DNA from: Brienomyrus brachyistius
Taxonomy: Eukaryota; Chordata; Actinopteri; Osteoglossiformes; Mormyridae
Length of the DNA: 64,000 bases
Assembly: GCF_023856365.1 (NCBI RefSeq)
Contig: NC_064551.1
Location: 2,808,501-2,872,500 of the forward strand
Direction of reading: 5' to 3'
In this document: one piece after another, positions 1-12,160 of the stretch
How positions within the stretch are numbered: the first letter of the stretch is position 1
How the letters are laid out: every line of letters starts with the position of its first letter
Program-made: the position numbers and the translations under genes
The notes under the pieces: model-generated
The model's input: only the letters and a program-made list of their open reading frames with translations
The model's database searches: none
Told to the model about the DNA's origin: nothing

Positions 1-2050
1 ACTGAATGCCTTTACAGAAAACTGATGAATGCATTGCAGAATAATCATGAATTTTATGGAAACTGACACGGTCCTTGTCTTACCAGTAACACTATTTGAA
101 TGTGCGGGCATCCAGAGGGAAAAAAACGTCCATCCTCCACACAAACACAGTCCTGCTGGGAAATGGTTTCAAAGAACTGTCACAGTGTAGTTGAGACGTC
201 TTCCTCTGCACTCCTGAAGGCAACAAGTCAGCCCGCTTCCTGAAAGCCAGTGGAATTACAGGTCTATGAACGCTTCGTCTATAAGCTTATTCAGATCAAT
301 AGGACTTTTGAAGCTCTCCACATGGACAGATCGCCGTTTCAAAAGAAATTTAAGAATATATTCCTTTGAAGGACACAAACAACACGGCGTGATTTACACA
401 CCCTTTGTCCTCATTCTCTTCTGTGTTCCCGTTCACCTCATTTAGCAGAGGCACTGTCTGTTATTCGGTTACAGTGTTCTTGCGTACATTTAAAGAAATC
501 CCTGACACCAGCTGCTGCGCAGAGAAATCGTCCATCCAGTGGTTCCTTACTGCACTGTTCGGTTCAGTGCCCTGCCTGTAGTCTGTCGCTTTATCCGTGT
601 TCCAAATTTGCATTCAAGTGGCCCTGACAGAAACCCGGAGAGCACCCAAACGCAGTCCTCCAGACTTGAAAATTTTCACCAGCGGGCAGACTACTCGCAA
701 ACAGGAAATGAAGACAACTTCCGAATTCACCGAAATGATTTTTTTTTTACATTTGATTCCAGTGTGGTAGCAACAATTGACAAAAATAGACCTAGTGACT
801 ACAGCGTGTCACGGAGAGCAGTGAAATGAACTCACACTTATTGTTTGTGCATGGAATTGAAATATAACAGGACGGTTGAAGGACCATGACAGCTTATTCA
901 CCGGGCCAGGTAAAGACATACACCGAGTGACTGACAGATCAAGAGGCAGAGGCAGCAATTACACCTGGCATGGCTGGGATCTTTCTCTCAGGGCATTTCT
1001 TGTTATTTCTAGAAAAAAAAAAAAAAGTCTTGTGACTGGAGATCCATGCCAACTAAGCAGGGCTGATTTGCAGCTCCTTAGCTTAAGTTAGAAAGACGTC
1101 CATCCCGATTTACTGAGCGGTATGCTCACACGCCTACAATACGTCATTTTATAAAATACAGAGTTTAATGTTCTCAAACAGGGAAAGAAGACTGTTTTTC
1201 CATCACTTTTTTATGGTGATTAGATGGTCGGTCTCATTCTTTTACTCAGGTGGATTCGACATCTTTATCGGTGTCCGAGGAAACTGTCTTGGGCCCTGCG
1301 GTCGGTATGTTACGCGGGAAATCTCAGCCGCTTGTAGAAAGGCGATTAGTGGGTGACAACCTCAAAAACGCAGAACGGGGGAATGGACAGGCGGGACGGG
1401 GTGTAACTGCGCCGAGGACGATGAATTACGGTCATTTTTATTGCATGCCAAAAAAATGCATGCAGCAGAAGTACGATTTAATTTTCCTTGGCTTTCCGTT
1501 AATTGATGGACATTTTCCTGGGAGGTTGAAATTTACTGAATCTTCTGTGGGAGGTAAAGTGGAGAAACTTCATCATTATTTTTGAATATGTGAAATAAAG
1601 CTTCCAGTGTCGAGGGGTTCCCTGATGCCACTGGCCACGAGGAAACGACCATCGCCGCTGCAAAGCGCAGCCTGATATTCTACCGAAACGCATTTTCTTC
1701 TTTTTATTTATGCCGGGTTTAAAGCTTTTCTCTTGTTCTCAGTGTTTTGCAAGACATAAATGAAATAATAAAATCAGTATTCCATATTCATATAAAATGG
1801 TGCCACTGGAAAAATGGAGCACGGTTCTCCACATGTAATAGGCCTATTTTAATCGAAAGAATTACTTTTTGTGTACATTGGGCTGTCCCACAGTAATAGC
1901 GGTGGTTTTATTATATTGGGGCTAGTTACGTGTTTTAAATAGTTTCGCTTATTTTCCTACTTGAATCGCGCGCTGCAGTCACGCGCCCAAGCCCGCCACC
2001 AGACCCCCCCGCATGGTGCACAGTCCCGGATAAGTAGGTAAATAAGCATT
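1..2050. other. Unique non-coding sequence, no gene seen
   Basis: No open frame here resembles a known protein; the longest are about 96 and 111 codons and lack recognisable domains. Short A and T homopolymers are present (for example near 737-748 and 1012-1026). The part around 1720-1960 is AT-rich, with several TAAT/ATTA cores. I see no transposon ends or tandem array. It is most simply read as intergenic or intronic fish DNA. Confidence 0.6.
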
Positions 2051-2099
2051 TGAAGCATTGACCTTGGACGCTAAGAGACCGTTTCCCTGCCTGCTAACC

Positions 2100-2375
2100 T
2101 TCATGGAGGCGCCTCGCCTTGGGGTGCCGCAGGCGGAGGGGGTGCCGCGCCGCGCTGCTCAGCCCTCTGTGCCCCGGCATCATTCCGCAGAGGGACCGGA
2201 CCCCGGCGACACCGCGGCTGGATGGCGCGCCGGCTGGCGCACGCCCGTGGCGAGACGCGCTCCGCTTCCCCGGTCTGACAAATAGCCGAGCTGACAAGAG
2301 CACGGGCTGGAGGTGGGGGGGGTGCAGAGTCAGGGGCGCTCTGCCGCGGTCAGTCCGCAGTCAGCCTCGCTGATT
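2100..2375. promoter_or_regulatory. CpG-dense patch (candidate CpG island)
   Basis: This patch is visibly richer in C, G and CpG dinucleotides than the sequence on either side, with runs such as GCCGCGCCGCGC and GGCGCGCCGG. It changes abruptly to AT-rich DNA near 2370. In vertebrates such patches often mark promoters or unmethylated enhancers. No TATA box or credible first exon follows on either strand. The overlapping short open frames on both strands are what stop-poor GC-rich DNA produces. CpG observed/expected was judged by eye. Confidence 0.4.
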
Positions 2376-2900
2376 AATTGATTAATAAGATAAAGTATTT
2401 ATTGTGTTAGGAAGCCTCGTCCCCTAGTGTCGCAGGTGTTAATCAGGGGCTAATGAAACGTTTTCTTTAAAAGCTGCCAGCCTCTGGTGCTCAGGGACGG
2501 GGGTCACGCAGCCCTCTGATAGATGATAAGGACAGCGGGCTCTGAGCCGGTGAGAACATAAAATCAGCTGGATAAAATGACTGTCGGTACAATTAAGTTT
2601 AATTAATTTCCCTACATAAACAAAGAAATAAATCCGGCTTCCTCTGTCAGTTGGGCAGAAATCTGGTTGCAGTCGAAAAGAAACTGAACAGGAGGTATAA
2701 AAACGACAAATGCAGGTGAACTGTAGTTGGTCATAACGCTTTTGCTTTATTACTTTTTTCATTTTAAGATAGAAAACAATCTGTCTACTGCCGAAAACCA
2801 GAAATTCCAAAGGCACAAACGAAAAGATGAATCGACTGAAACTGTCGAGTGCTCTGCCGCGTGCCATTTCGAGGGAATCGCGCTGCAGTACCACAACCGC
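2376..2900. promoter_or_regulatory. AT-rich CNE-like block
   Basis: The block holds clustered homeodomain-type cores (GATTAATTGATTAATAAG near 2372-2390, TTTAATTAATTT near 2598) and a FOX/SOX-like ATAAACAAAG near 2617. It has no repeat signature and no poly-A tail. This texture is typical of vertebrate conserved non-coding enhancers, but conservation cannot be tested here. A 151-codon minus-strand frame (2439-2894) crosses it. That frame has no recognisable domain and I regard it as chance. Confidence 0.25.
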
Positions 2901-2984
2901 CCCATGGGTGGCGCAAGATGAACAAAGTTTGTACGTGCATAGATTAAAATGAATAAATCACAAAGGGGGAAACAGGGGCCCTTG

Positions 2985-3310
2985 TGGCTCCTGTACTCCT
3001 CTGTTGTTGTTTTGATGGAATCACCTGTCTTCCATGTCGGAGGTCATGCAGCAGACGCACCCAGGAAAGAGAGTGTAAATGCCTGGATTGTCAACCAGAC
3101 CACATCCCATTAAGTAATTTGTCAGGGCTGACAAAATGGATGTTATGCCACCGTGCTAATTGCTGCATTCACTTCAGAGCTGCTACTGTGCACAGCTGTA
3201 CTGCGATATTGGAGGAGGGATTATGGGCAGCGGGTAAAAGGATCAGCCTGGCCGCACTGGGTAATAAATACAGAAATGGGTAAATAATTTGGGTAGATGG
3301 TGCTTCACCA
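2985..3310. promoter_or_regulatory. CNE-like block with TGTCA/TGACA palindrome
   Basis: At 3120-3133 the sequence TGTCAGGGCTGACA is a perfect 5-bp inverted repeat with a 4-bp centre. TGACA/TGTCA is the half-site of MEIS/TGIF/PREP (TALE) homeodomain factors. It is followed within 30 bp by a TAATTG homeodomain core (GTGCTAATTGCTGC). The block has no repeat ends and no coding signature. A regulatory role is inference. Confidence 0.28.
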
Positions 3311-5740
3311 TGCCTCGTAGTCTCACATAATGCAGGGACGGGAGCAAGAATGTTTTTTTGTTTTTTAATCAGGCAAACATGAAGGCCTCCTCCTTTCTGT
3401 CCAAGCGTCGACGCCTCTGATTCACTCCAGACCCACACATGCCGCTGTGGGGCCTGACCTTACGTATGGATTATTTAGAGTGCTCGCCTCTAAGCAGGAC
3501 GGCATGTGCATTTTCACCGGCTATCCGCTAAATATTTCCTCATTACTGTTTCTGCTGAGAAGCCTATTTCAGAACTGAGTCGACAACAATGTCAGGCTCC
3601 ACATTTAGCTTCGAGGGTTTATGTCCTAGAGCTCATGTGTGATAACCGAGCTACGTCACGAATTGTAACGCAATTAGCCGGTTGCTGATGCCGACAAACC
3701 GTTTGCCGTGCTGCTCCCCGCGGTAACTCGGCTAACCGCGTCTTTGTTCTCTACAGTCTTCATTACTTGGAGCCGCGCTGAATTTTTTAATACATACCGA
3801 CAAATCCGAGCCAGACAAGTGTCTCCTTTTCCTGTTCAACGTTAGCATTATGTTGTCTTAAACTGTTAACTGACTAACAAAATAAGGAACGCAGCCTGAA
3901 TTTCGCAGAGTTTCTGGATTATGGTTTGATCAAACAAAGCCTTACAGCAATTCGACGCCCTTGCTTGTGTTACGGATCCATGTGCCATTGTGACGATTAG
4001 TGTGCTTGGGGCCACCGATTCCCCCAGGGTGCTCTGGCATGACTGTGTGACACAGACGTGGACACGCCTGCGTGTGCAGGCAGGCGACGGGTCCGGATTT
4101 ACGCTGCTGTGATTTTTTTCCTGGCTACACGTGGCTTACAGGCTTTGAGCTAGGAGTCTGCAATGTGATTTTGGTGGGAGGGGTCAGCGTCTGCCATTCC
4201 AATGGCTGTTATGATCGCTGGAAAAGTTACGGAGAGCCCTGAGAAGGGTGACAGACCTTGACGATGACGGTGTGGGAGTTGAGCCCAGGGGGACACACAG
4301 CAAGTCTGACCCGCTGCGATCCATCAGTTATGGGCCCCGTTACGATTCAGATAAAGAGCAGGATTTGATATGGGGATACCCTGAAGAGCTGGAGAAGGTC
4401 CACAGTGAAAGCCCTCAGAGAAAAAAAAAACTGGAGAGATAAAATACTGGATGGGCAAATCACCCAGCATAATACGACTGTCGATTTATGAGTGAGATCT
4501 GTGTGCGCTTCAAGTGCATTCATAAATGCATTTTACCAAATGGGTAAACACTGTAAGCCTTCCTGAAGAATACTTTTTCATCCCCCAAGGAAACGTAATG
4601 ATTTAACATTTATATGCTCATAGCAGTAAACACAGCGTTGTTAGGACTATCAGGTAGATGGTAAGAGGTTTTATTATTTTATTCGGCAGGGCAGAGGGGT
4701 AACACTTCATTAAATCTGGAAAACAATATAAAACTGCTGCCAAAGCCTGCGGACTTCGATCGGTGGCGAGGTGTTGTGGCACATTTGTATTCTGCGACCT
4801 TTTCCTGGGTAGCTGGAAAGCCCCGGCAAAGCCTGCCAGATCGACGGAGGCAGAAAGAGGAAGGACAAATGTTTTGTCGGGATAAAACTGTATCAGACCT
4901 CCTATGAGAAGGAGAAAGGCACTTAAACCAGCCGCCTATTTCTGAGGCCCTCCGAACAGGAACCAGGGTGACGGCGGTTGGGGGGGGGGCCTCATGCAGC
5001 AGAATTGTGCAGCGCGGCGGCCCTTTAAAAGGGTGTCGTCAGAGGGCTGGGCTGGCAGCAAGAACTAACGAGAAAATAACAAACGGGAAATGGAGATCAG
5101 ATTCACGTTTTAGGCAAGAAAAAGCGTCTGAGAAAACCGAGAGGTCCTGCTGCTAAAATGCTGCATATGGAATTTCATGTTCCATTTTTCCAAGGAGAAC
5201 ATTTTTATAGAAATATAAAACATTCAATTTCAATCTTGTTATATAATCGTGTGTTTATTTATGGATCTTTTATATGTTGGCGGCGTCGTGCATGTGTTGT
5301 TAATTCGCTGGAAGCCGCCCGCGCCGGTGGAAAGCCGGCTCCTGCCGCTCACGCTGCCCTCCCCCGCGGTCACATGACGCCCCAGACACAGCAGGGGCCC
5401 CAAAGTGGCCTGCGTTTTCAAAGGCGTCCCAGGAGTGGCGCCTTATTTCAGTTTGAATAAAATAGAGTTGGAGAGCAGAGCTGTTCAATTACGAACTGCC
5501 TCTGCTGCCGGTGAATTGCACGTTAATACACTTGGAGAGCGGTGACACCGAGTCGGGCGAGACTCCAGGCTCGGGACGGATATGCGGGGGTGGGAGAGCA
5601 CGGTGGCTGTGATTAGGGGGGTGGGGGGCACTAATGATTGCCATGTGCCGCGTTAAAGCCGACGTGTGATAGAGCGACGGTAATTTCGCTAATGCGGCTT
5701 CTGAATGGTACAGAGACTCCCACTTGCATAGTGGACCTTA
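3311..5740. other. Unique non-coding sequence, no gene seen
   Basis: Open frames are short (at most about 100 codons) and unrecognisable. No transposon ends, SINE boxes or tandem arrays are visible. GC content fluctuates. 5290-5420 is CpG-richer, and 5560-5640 has short G runs. Nothing here supports a specific call. Confidence 0.55.
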
Positions 5741-5748
5741 AAAGCTAC

Positions 5749-5763
5749 GGGGGGGGGGGGGGG
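5749..5763 (+). repeat. Poly-G tract (15 G)
   Basis: This is an uninterrupted run of G. Such runs are length-unstable and prone to sequencing error, so the exact count is uncertain. They can form G-quadruplex-like structures. Comparable runs occur at 51337-51353 and 52136-52154, and a C run lies at 24382-24397. Confidence 0.9.
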
Positions 5764-5921
5764 ACATAACGACCTTGTTAGACACCCTCCAGGTGACATG
5801 GCCCCGTCACACAGACTCACCGAACAGCAGAAATGTAAGGATTGGCTTCAGAGGGAAAGAAGCGCACTTTAGCGCGGGGGAGTTATTAAAGTGGTAATGT
5901 CGGTGGCAAGGTGCTTCATAC

Positions 5922-6143
5922 CAGTGTTTCCCAACCCGGTCCTCAGGAACCCACAGACGGTCCACATTTCTGCTCCCTCCCAGTTCCCTGCCAGACAGTC
6001 CACATTTTTGCTCCTTCCCAGCTCCCTGCCAGACAGTCCACAGTTTTTACTGCCTCCCAGCTCTCGGCGAGACAGTCCACATTTTTGAAAAAAAAAAAAA
6101 AAAACTGTCTGCAGGCCCCTGAGGACCAGATCAGGAAACACTG
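5922..6143. mobile_element. hAT-type non-autonomous element, short copy
   Basis: The element starts CAGTGTTTCCCAACCCGGTC and ends with the complement-like AGATCAGGAAACACTG. The terminal inverted repeats match imperfectly over roughly 35 bp, including CAGTGTTTCC and GGTCCTCAGG on both arms. CAGTG ends are characteristic of hAT transposons, which make 8-bp target duplications. The flanks here (CTTCATAC and GTTTAACT) do not form a convincing one. The interior is about three diverged copies of a 38-bp motif containing CAGACAGTCCACATTTTTG, then an A run at about 6089-6104. There is no transposase, so it would move only in trans. A second copy with many more internal units lies at 18803-19261. Confidence 0.75.
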
Positions 6144-6990
6144 GTTTAACTGATGATCAGGCCCTTCTCAGGGTAAGATGTATATAGAGATGCTGTAAAA
6201 TAAAGCTGCGATAATGCGGTCTGGTTACTGTCCTCTCTAGATTCTGACTGTAATCACATACAAAATGGCAAAGGGCATTTTTTAAAAATGAAATGGCATC
6301 CACTCGTTTAGAAAAGTAACAGTGGATTACAGATAAGACTTCATCCATATTCATGCATTTCAGAAGAGGAAGAGATCCAGTTCAATGGCTTTTACGCATG
6401 TGAGTGCAGTACTGCATCTCGCCTGCGGGGCACCAGGAGGTGCGTGACCTTTCCTACACACTCACGCTGGGGAGAGGGTCATCAAAGAGGTTAGAAAAAA
6501 TCTCCCAGCTGAGGTAGAGAGGGGTCACAGGAAGCTGATCCACACCATCCTGGAAACAGGTGGGGGGGCAAACCGAAACCACAGGAACCAAAACACTCCC
6601 TGTCAGTGTGGTTCCCCCAGGCTGAGCTCACAAAAGGGTGGCTTTTGTGATATGGGTGGCTTGCTCGCTCATGGGCGCCCCCTGAAGGCAGAGTGAGTGA
6701 CTGGTCATCGGCTCTGACTGGTGCTTCTCCATGGTTGTCATCCCATGCTCCGCGGATCAATCGCACACTCTGCCCCCCCTCTTGTCACATCCTCTCCTGC
6801 CATGTTGCTGTTGTGCACTGTTTTGGGACGACTTTGTAGCAATATTTAGAACATTGACCATCTGGAACATCTCTTACTCATCGACCAGCTAGATACAAAA
6901 ATCAGACTTGGCTTGCTGTGCTTTTTATTGAATTACGCTAATTATTTGGATGGATTGAGCTGCACCCTAAGCTGGCACTGATGAACAGCC
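6144..6990. other. Non-coding sequence, weak CNE-like start
   Basis: The first 200 bp (about 6165-6350) is AT-rich and free of visible repeats, so it could be regulatory. The rest is GC-richer with no recognisable gene. A CTCF-like core at 6674-6689 is listed separately. The open frames are short and lack domains. Confidence 0.45.
6674..6689 (-). promoter_or_regulatory. CTCF-like core motif
   Basis: Read on the minus strand the site is GCCTTCAGGGGGCGCC. Against the CTCF consensus CCASYAGRKGGCRSY, the AGRKGGCRSY core matches throughout and the two mismatches are in the 5' half (CCTTC for CCASY). CTCF sites act in chromatin looping and insulation. Occupancy cannot be judged from sequence. Confidence 0.45.
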
Positions 6991-7330
6991 AGTATTAATG
7001 CTCACACTCCGACTCTCCGCTGAACTGCAGTGTCTTTCTGCTGTAGAAGCCTCCTGTATTATTTATTTCTGCGAGCCACCTGCCTTTAAATAATTCCCCT
7101 GTAATTGCATCTACTGTAGGTTTTATTGATGCTGTTGACATCGCTCTTCCTTCAGCATAAAAATGTATAATTGTGTAGACAAATGCGTCTAAAACCTTAT
7201 CTGAAATAGCATGATAAACAGTTAACATAAAAACAATATTTCTGAGAAAGTAAATGAGGTAAACGCATATTTATGGCAAAAATGTTTCTCCAGCATAAAC
7301 TCGCGAGCAGAGAAACCATGAATGAGCAAG
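6990..7330. promoter_or_regulatory. AT-rich CNE-like block (HNF1/FOX-like sites)
   Basis: The block carries CTTTAAATAATTCCCCTGTA, a GATAAACAGTTAAC stretch near 7212 (a FOX-like core next to a GTTAAC HNF1-type half-site) and CATAAAAACAATATTT. No repeat features are visible, and the single 77-codon frame on the minus strand has no domain. The texture suggests an enhancer-type conserved element. Alignment to other vertebrates would decide. Confidence 0.28.
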
Positions 7331-8415
7331 GGATGCATTTTCAGTAAAAAACTAAACAAAAACAGGCCAAGAATGAATTTAAAAAAATACACCAGAGCTT
7401 GTCTCCTTCGAGGGACATAAAATTTTTAAAAATCCTTCTTTATTCCAACAAGCTGTTTTGGAGATCAACTTGCAATGAAATGTATTTTTTTCCTAACGGA
7501 CTCTATTATTACAAATTCAAGCCAGTTTCCAGCCAAGGGATTTTTTTTGCATCCCTATTATTCTCACCTGAAGTGTCACAGATAGTGTGATAATCTGGTT
7601 TTATGAAATTATTTTTATAGCTCTTGGCTGTCAAACGACAAGAGAGACATCCTCATCTCGTTACTGGCCGGCTTCCCAAAAAGAGACGGCACGTGTTTCG
7701 GATTTCATATAATTATATCAGCCATTACCTGCAAGGCCAAAGATGGCCACTGGGAAAGAATATATATATTCTTACTTTTTAATGCTTTATTTATTTATAT
7801 ATTTCTCAACAAACTTCCCAGCAAAAAAAAATTAAACAATGGATTTTCAACTGCCACGTTCCTGCTCTTCCGAAGGTAATACAATCTTAATCCTGCCTGT
7901 CTGCTAGGTGCAGTCTGGAAGTAGCACAGCTGACTAATTGGATCGCGAGGTCTCCCCAGGCACCCCCCCAGCGATCATGGCACCCTTAGTGCGGTCAGCT
8001 CTGTGCACACGGTGGAGCGTCACATCCCAGCTGTGGGCAGCGCCCTCTCGTCCCCCGCTACGGTGTGTCCACACCAAGGACGCTCCCTGTCTAGGCTGCG
8101 GATGGGCCCGCCGTGAGAATTAATGGAAGTGCGTTGGCTTTTTCACTTGTTGCTGGCAGCGCAGGGTTGGGCTCCCAGGGAGGTCCTCAGCCATGTTGCT
8201 GCTGACGTGACGAGGTAAACAAGCGAGGCCCTGCCACAGGCCCGTCAGTGGAGATATCATCAGCCAGAATCCCCAGCTACCGTCCACTTGACATTGAGAT
8301 GTTTGTGTCATGTGCCCTGAGTTGTCTGCTTTTCGTTTAGGCTTCCTGTCATTGTTCATCATCCTCAGAGCCAGCAGGAACTCACCAAGACGCAGAATGA
8401 AACTTCACTTTATTT
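7331..8415. other. Unique non-coding sequence
   Basis: No gene is recognisable. Points of note are the perfect AT palindrome GAATATATATATTC near 7757-7770, and CAAAGATGGCCACTGG near 7737, which contains a YY1-like AAGATGGC core. From 7920 to 8110 the sequence becomes GC-richer, without a CpG island or exon. Confidence 0.5.
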
Positions 8416-8645
8416 CAAGCAAGCAAGTAACTAAATCGATCAATCGCTAACCAACCAACTAACCAAACAACCAACCAAGCAACCAACCAATCAACCAACT
8501 AACCAAGCAGCTAAGCAACCAACTAATTAATCAACTAACCAACGTATCAATCAACTACCCAAGCAAGGAAGCAAGCAAGTACCCAACCAACCAACCAACC
8601 AACCAACCAGCCAACCACTCACTCACTCAGTCATTCATTCATTCG
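8416..8645 (+). repeat. Degenerate (CAAC/CAAG)n tetranucleotide tract
   Basis: About 230 bp is built from 4-bp words (CAAC, TAAC, CAAG, CAAT). It ends in a purer (CCAA)n core at about 8583-8617, then CACT and CATT words. Almost every fourth base is in register, so this looks like an old, mutated tetranucleotide array with a younger pure core. The CCAAT words arise from the repeat and should not be read as NF-Y promoter sites. Confidence 0.85.
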
Positions 8646-9545
8646 CTGCCAGCAACGAGTTACATTTTACCTAACAATCTCCTCCTGTTTTTTTCCTTTT
8701 TTTGAAGGCTGAACAAACTAAGATAAAGGCTGATAAGGTCCACGGAATCCCAAAGTCTATGTTTCCTTTCTGATTTCATAGCCAGATCTCCAAACAAAAG
8801 GAAAGTTGTTCCATAACCGTGCATGGCAAGATGGGCCCGTCCTGTTTGGTCTCTTCCATGTGATTTTAGACTCCAGATAACACACACTTGTCTATATAGT
8901 AAACTACCGATTCTAAATTCTTTATCTGAACGCCAACTGTCTGTCTGGGAGTCTTGTTAAAGGGATATCTGACAGTGTAGCTGGATTACATTTTTCTTAT
9001 CGTTTCATCAGCGGCTGATTCCCCCAACAAGGCCAGGTGGAGGAGTGAGTCAGGGAGGGAAACATAAAACCCTGCTTCAGTCGTTTGTGTTTTCCGAAGG
9101 CTGCAGGAAGCAGCCAAAATATTAGCGATGGGGCTCAAAGGAAAGCCTTTGCTACAAGTCTATTAGTCACAATGCTGAATAGATTAGTTCAGTCATTACT
9201 TAATTTTTTTTTCCGGAACAAAGGGGAAAAATGCTGAATAAGGAGAAAACAGAAGAAACAATACAGAACAGAGGCCTCCAGTGATTCATTCATAAATAAA
9301 ATATGTGTTTGATAAATTGTGCATGAATTGATAACAAATCAAATGCATCCTTAGGTCCTAAAAACAACCGTAAACCTGTTTTTATAAGTATTAATTTAAT
9401 TAATTGGAGTATTAATTGTGTGAACTTCGTACTGACTCCCTAGGGGGGGAACTTCGAACCTCCACAAGGCATTCTTCACGACTTCCAGCTGTGGCGGAGA
9501 GCAAATGGACGGTGCGGCTCGTATGTATTTAACACGTGTGTGCGA
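8646..9545. other. Non-coding sequence, parts CNE-like
   Basis: Two parts stand out from neutral-looking DNA. 8690-8890 is repeat-free and ends in a GATA-type AGATAACACAC. 9100-9430 has CAAAGGAAAGCCTTTG and TTTAATTAATTGG with several TAAT cores. No exon or transposon was recognised. Regulatory status is a guess based on texture. Confidence 0.3.
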
Positions 9546-9552
9546 CAGCTTG

Positions 9553-9567
9553 GCTGCCCCCTGGTGG
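9553..9567 (-). promoter_or_regulatory. CTCF core motif, full consensus match
   Basis: On the minus strand the site reads CCACCAGGGGGCAGC and fits CCASYAGRKGGCRSY at every position. This is the best single transcription-factor match I found in the window. CTCF binds such sites directionally and helps define loop boundaries. The orientation is the same as the weaker sites at 6.7 and 41.0 kb and opposite to the one at 49.4 kb. Confidence 0.65.
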
Positions 9568-10085
9568 ATGGGAGGGCAGCCATGACCGATGGGGGAGAGC
9601 TGTGGACTCTCACCCGCACTTCATCACGCAGACTTCCAGCCCATTTCCTCCAGATGAGCTTTCCGCCACGTCTTTCAAGCTCCGAAGGTCATGGTCGCAG
9701 ACGTGTAACCGATATCTCTGTCAATAGCCGCGTTTAGCTATGGAATTGACCACATGTGTACCGCATGTATACACGTGTACACAGAAGAACAGCTCCATTT
9801 GCGTGCCAAAGTCAGGAGGGGTATTTACTCTTTCTTTCCATTGCTAAAGGACTGTTTAGGGGAGTGCTGTCGTTCCTGGTCTCCATTTCGGGCTGCTGCC
9901 TTCTTGCATTTAAGCTGTTTTATATCAGAGAGCAGGGAGTTTATGTCTACTTTTTGCGAGACAGTTTTACACAAAGCAACTGTGCACAGCTCATAGCCTG
10001 AGCATCCATCGGCTCTTCTCTGCTGTGATGGAGATCCTCAGAGACTGGGTGTTCATGCCTATTCAGAGCTTTCTTTCCAGAACGA
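9568..10085. other. Non-coding sequence, nothing specific
   Basis: The only open frames are two overlapping ones of about 80 codons near 9754-10001, in different frames, with no domain. An alternating GTATACACGTGTACAC stretch near 9766-9781 is nearly self-complementary and contains an E-box (CACGTG). No repeat or gene is called. Confidence 0.45.
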
Positions 10086-10335
10086 GATGAAAGGTCAAAC
10101 CTTGGGAGGACGACTGATGGCTCCCATGCATGCCTGAGGAATGATCCTCACTGCTGGAGCAGTTAGGCAATAAGTGCACATCGCCAGATAAACAGAGTTG
10201 CTTATTCCGCGTTTTCTGCAGAAACAAACATTGCTTTGTAGATCAAAGAAGAGGATGTGAGGAAAGATGTAAAGGATCAGTTCAGGAAGGGAAAGGATGA
10301 CAAACGCGGGGACAATAAACATCACATCCTCCATT
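10086..10335. promoter_or_regulatory. CNE-like block with inverted TCF/LEF-type sites
   Basis: At 10234-10248 CTTTGTAGATCAAAG contains a TCF/LEF-like core on each strand (CTTTG and ATCAAAG) in inverted arrangement. Nearby are an AGGTCA nuclear-receptor half-site (about 10091), AGATAAACAGAG (FOX-like) and ACAATAAACATC. The block is free of repeats. A 79-codon minus-strand frame spans it without any recognisable domain. The call is inference from motif density. Confidence 0.27.
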
Positions 10336-12160
10336 AAGCAGATAAAAAGTCCGCCTGCCCCGTGTGGCCTGGCTCTAGCATTTCACACACCGCAGTGAAG
10401 CTAATTTGCTACCGTCATGCAATCATCCCAGCACTTCAACATGCACTTATTTCAGAATCACAGAAACGTGTAACTAATGGAAAACACTTTTATGACCCCC
10501 CCCAGCATCTTTTGCATGTATACTATCGGCAAGCCTATATCTCTACATAAGTCTATATTCTGCTCGACTAACTGACAGCATGCTAAGAGAACGACCTGAT
10601 AAAGATAAAACTTCTACTCAGGAAAATTTTGCGCATCATTAAACATGGCAAACATATTAGCTTGCATAGGATGGAACAGAATCCCTAAAGAGACTAAACT
10701 AAATCAAATCCACTGCAGTGAAGTACAGAAGCTAGGCAGCCCATGGAACATCAATAGGGATGAGGAATTCACATTACGGTGTGAGAATAACTAAACAGAG
10801 GCGTGCCCCTATGAATACCAAATTAGCATATCTGAATTGCTTATGGAGGGACTCTGCTCTGTTCCCGTTCACGCGGAATGTTCGGCTGTCGCTGCGTGGA
10901 GCGGACGACACGAACCCCTCCCCTTCTTCCCACGGTTCTGCGGCGAGCAAATGCATGCAAGCGACTTCGACGTTAATCATCGCCAGGACTGGAGCTTGGC
11001 GTGAAATCGAGATGAGCCACACGTAGAGGAGTGCGATCACTTTCCATTTCATCGGTGATCATTAATTGCCCAGTTTTTTTTTTGGAACTTCCAGCTGAAG
11101 TCATCAGCCGTTCACTTTAAACTCTCCCCTTTACAATATGCTTGTATGCTTTTGCAGCGCAATATGACAGAGAATGACTAAAAATACACATGTATACACA
11201 TATGATTTGAGTTTTGCAAATGAGAGGTTAGCTGTGAATCAAACAATTCTTTTATGAAGAAGTGCAGAGACAATGGTAGCTAATTCTTTAGCTGCCCAGC
11301 TCATAAATTTTTATGTCACTGCGATTTGGTCCTTCAATATAAACCTGCTGTGTCTTGGACCCCCAAAATTCGCAGCAAAATGCAGACGTCTGGGTTGCTG
11401 AGAAAAAAAAAAAGCACTAATATGAAATATATATTCATCTGAAGTGAGACATGCGTGTTTAATAGACAGGATCATATATGCATTTCCCCTGATCTTTTTC
11501 AGATGGCTGCTGAAAACATCATTTTAATTCTACAGCACTGGGGGGCACCGGGGAGGTGGCGGGGGGGGAGGGGTCTGCTTAAAGCCAGCTGGCTGAAAAG
11601 ACAGCAGTGCAGACCCCCGCAGGAACAGCCTGTGAACCTCGCTCTTCTAACATATGGCGCTTCACGTCTGTTCTGTGAAGGACCATCGGACGGCAGCTCC
11701 GACAAGGACCATCTTCAGCCAAAAGGGCGCCCTGCGTCTCCAGGCCCAGATTTGGGGCCGAATGGGCGGACGCAGAGCCGGCCGGCCTTGGAAGGGAGGT
11801 ACAGGCCTGTCACACTCCCGGGGATGAGAAGGGCATTCCTCTGACCTGCATCCCAGGTGCACTGTCCTGAAAGCAAATTAAACCTCAAGTTTGGGACCCA
11901 GCTGGAAATAGACTCCTTGGCTGTGTTTGGTTTCACAGGGTAATAAAGGCGATGCAGCGAGAGACTGTGGACTTTTAATTTCGGCGCCGCTTTCCGTAAA
12001 CACGCATTGTTCCTATACCTGGCTGGTTGTTTATCCAACTTTGTTTTTCAGCTTGTTCCCTTTTCAGCCTTTTTTCTGGTACCTGGGCTGAGGTATGACG
12101 GCCAGCGGGACCCTGTTTGTGATGTGGAGGATGAGGGTAAGAATCCCAAAGCTGAGCTTT
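10336..12160. other. Unique non-coding sequence
   Basis: No exon, SINE or transposon end was recognised. The 129-codon frame at 11455-11844 lies in GC-rich DNA, is open on both strands and has no domain. Around 11040-11110 a short AT-rich stretch with ATCATTAATTGCC could be regulatory. Short T, A and G runs occur but no tandem array. Confidence 0.5.

Noticed and set aside
2439..2894. 151-codon minus-strand frame
   Set aside because: Runs through AT-rich regulatory-looking DNA, has no recognisable domain and no supporting gene signals.
8416..8645. Many CCAAT words suggesting a promoter
   Set aside because: They arise from the CAAC/CAAT tetranucleotide array and not from a promoter.
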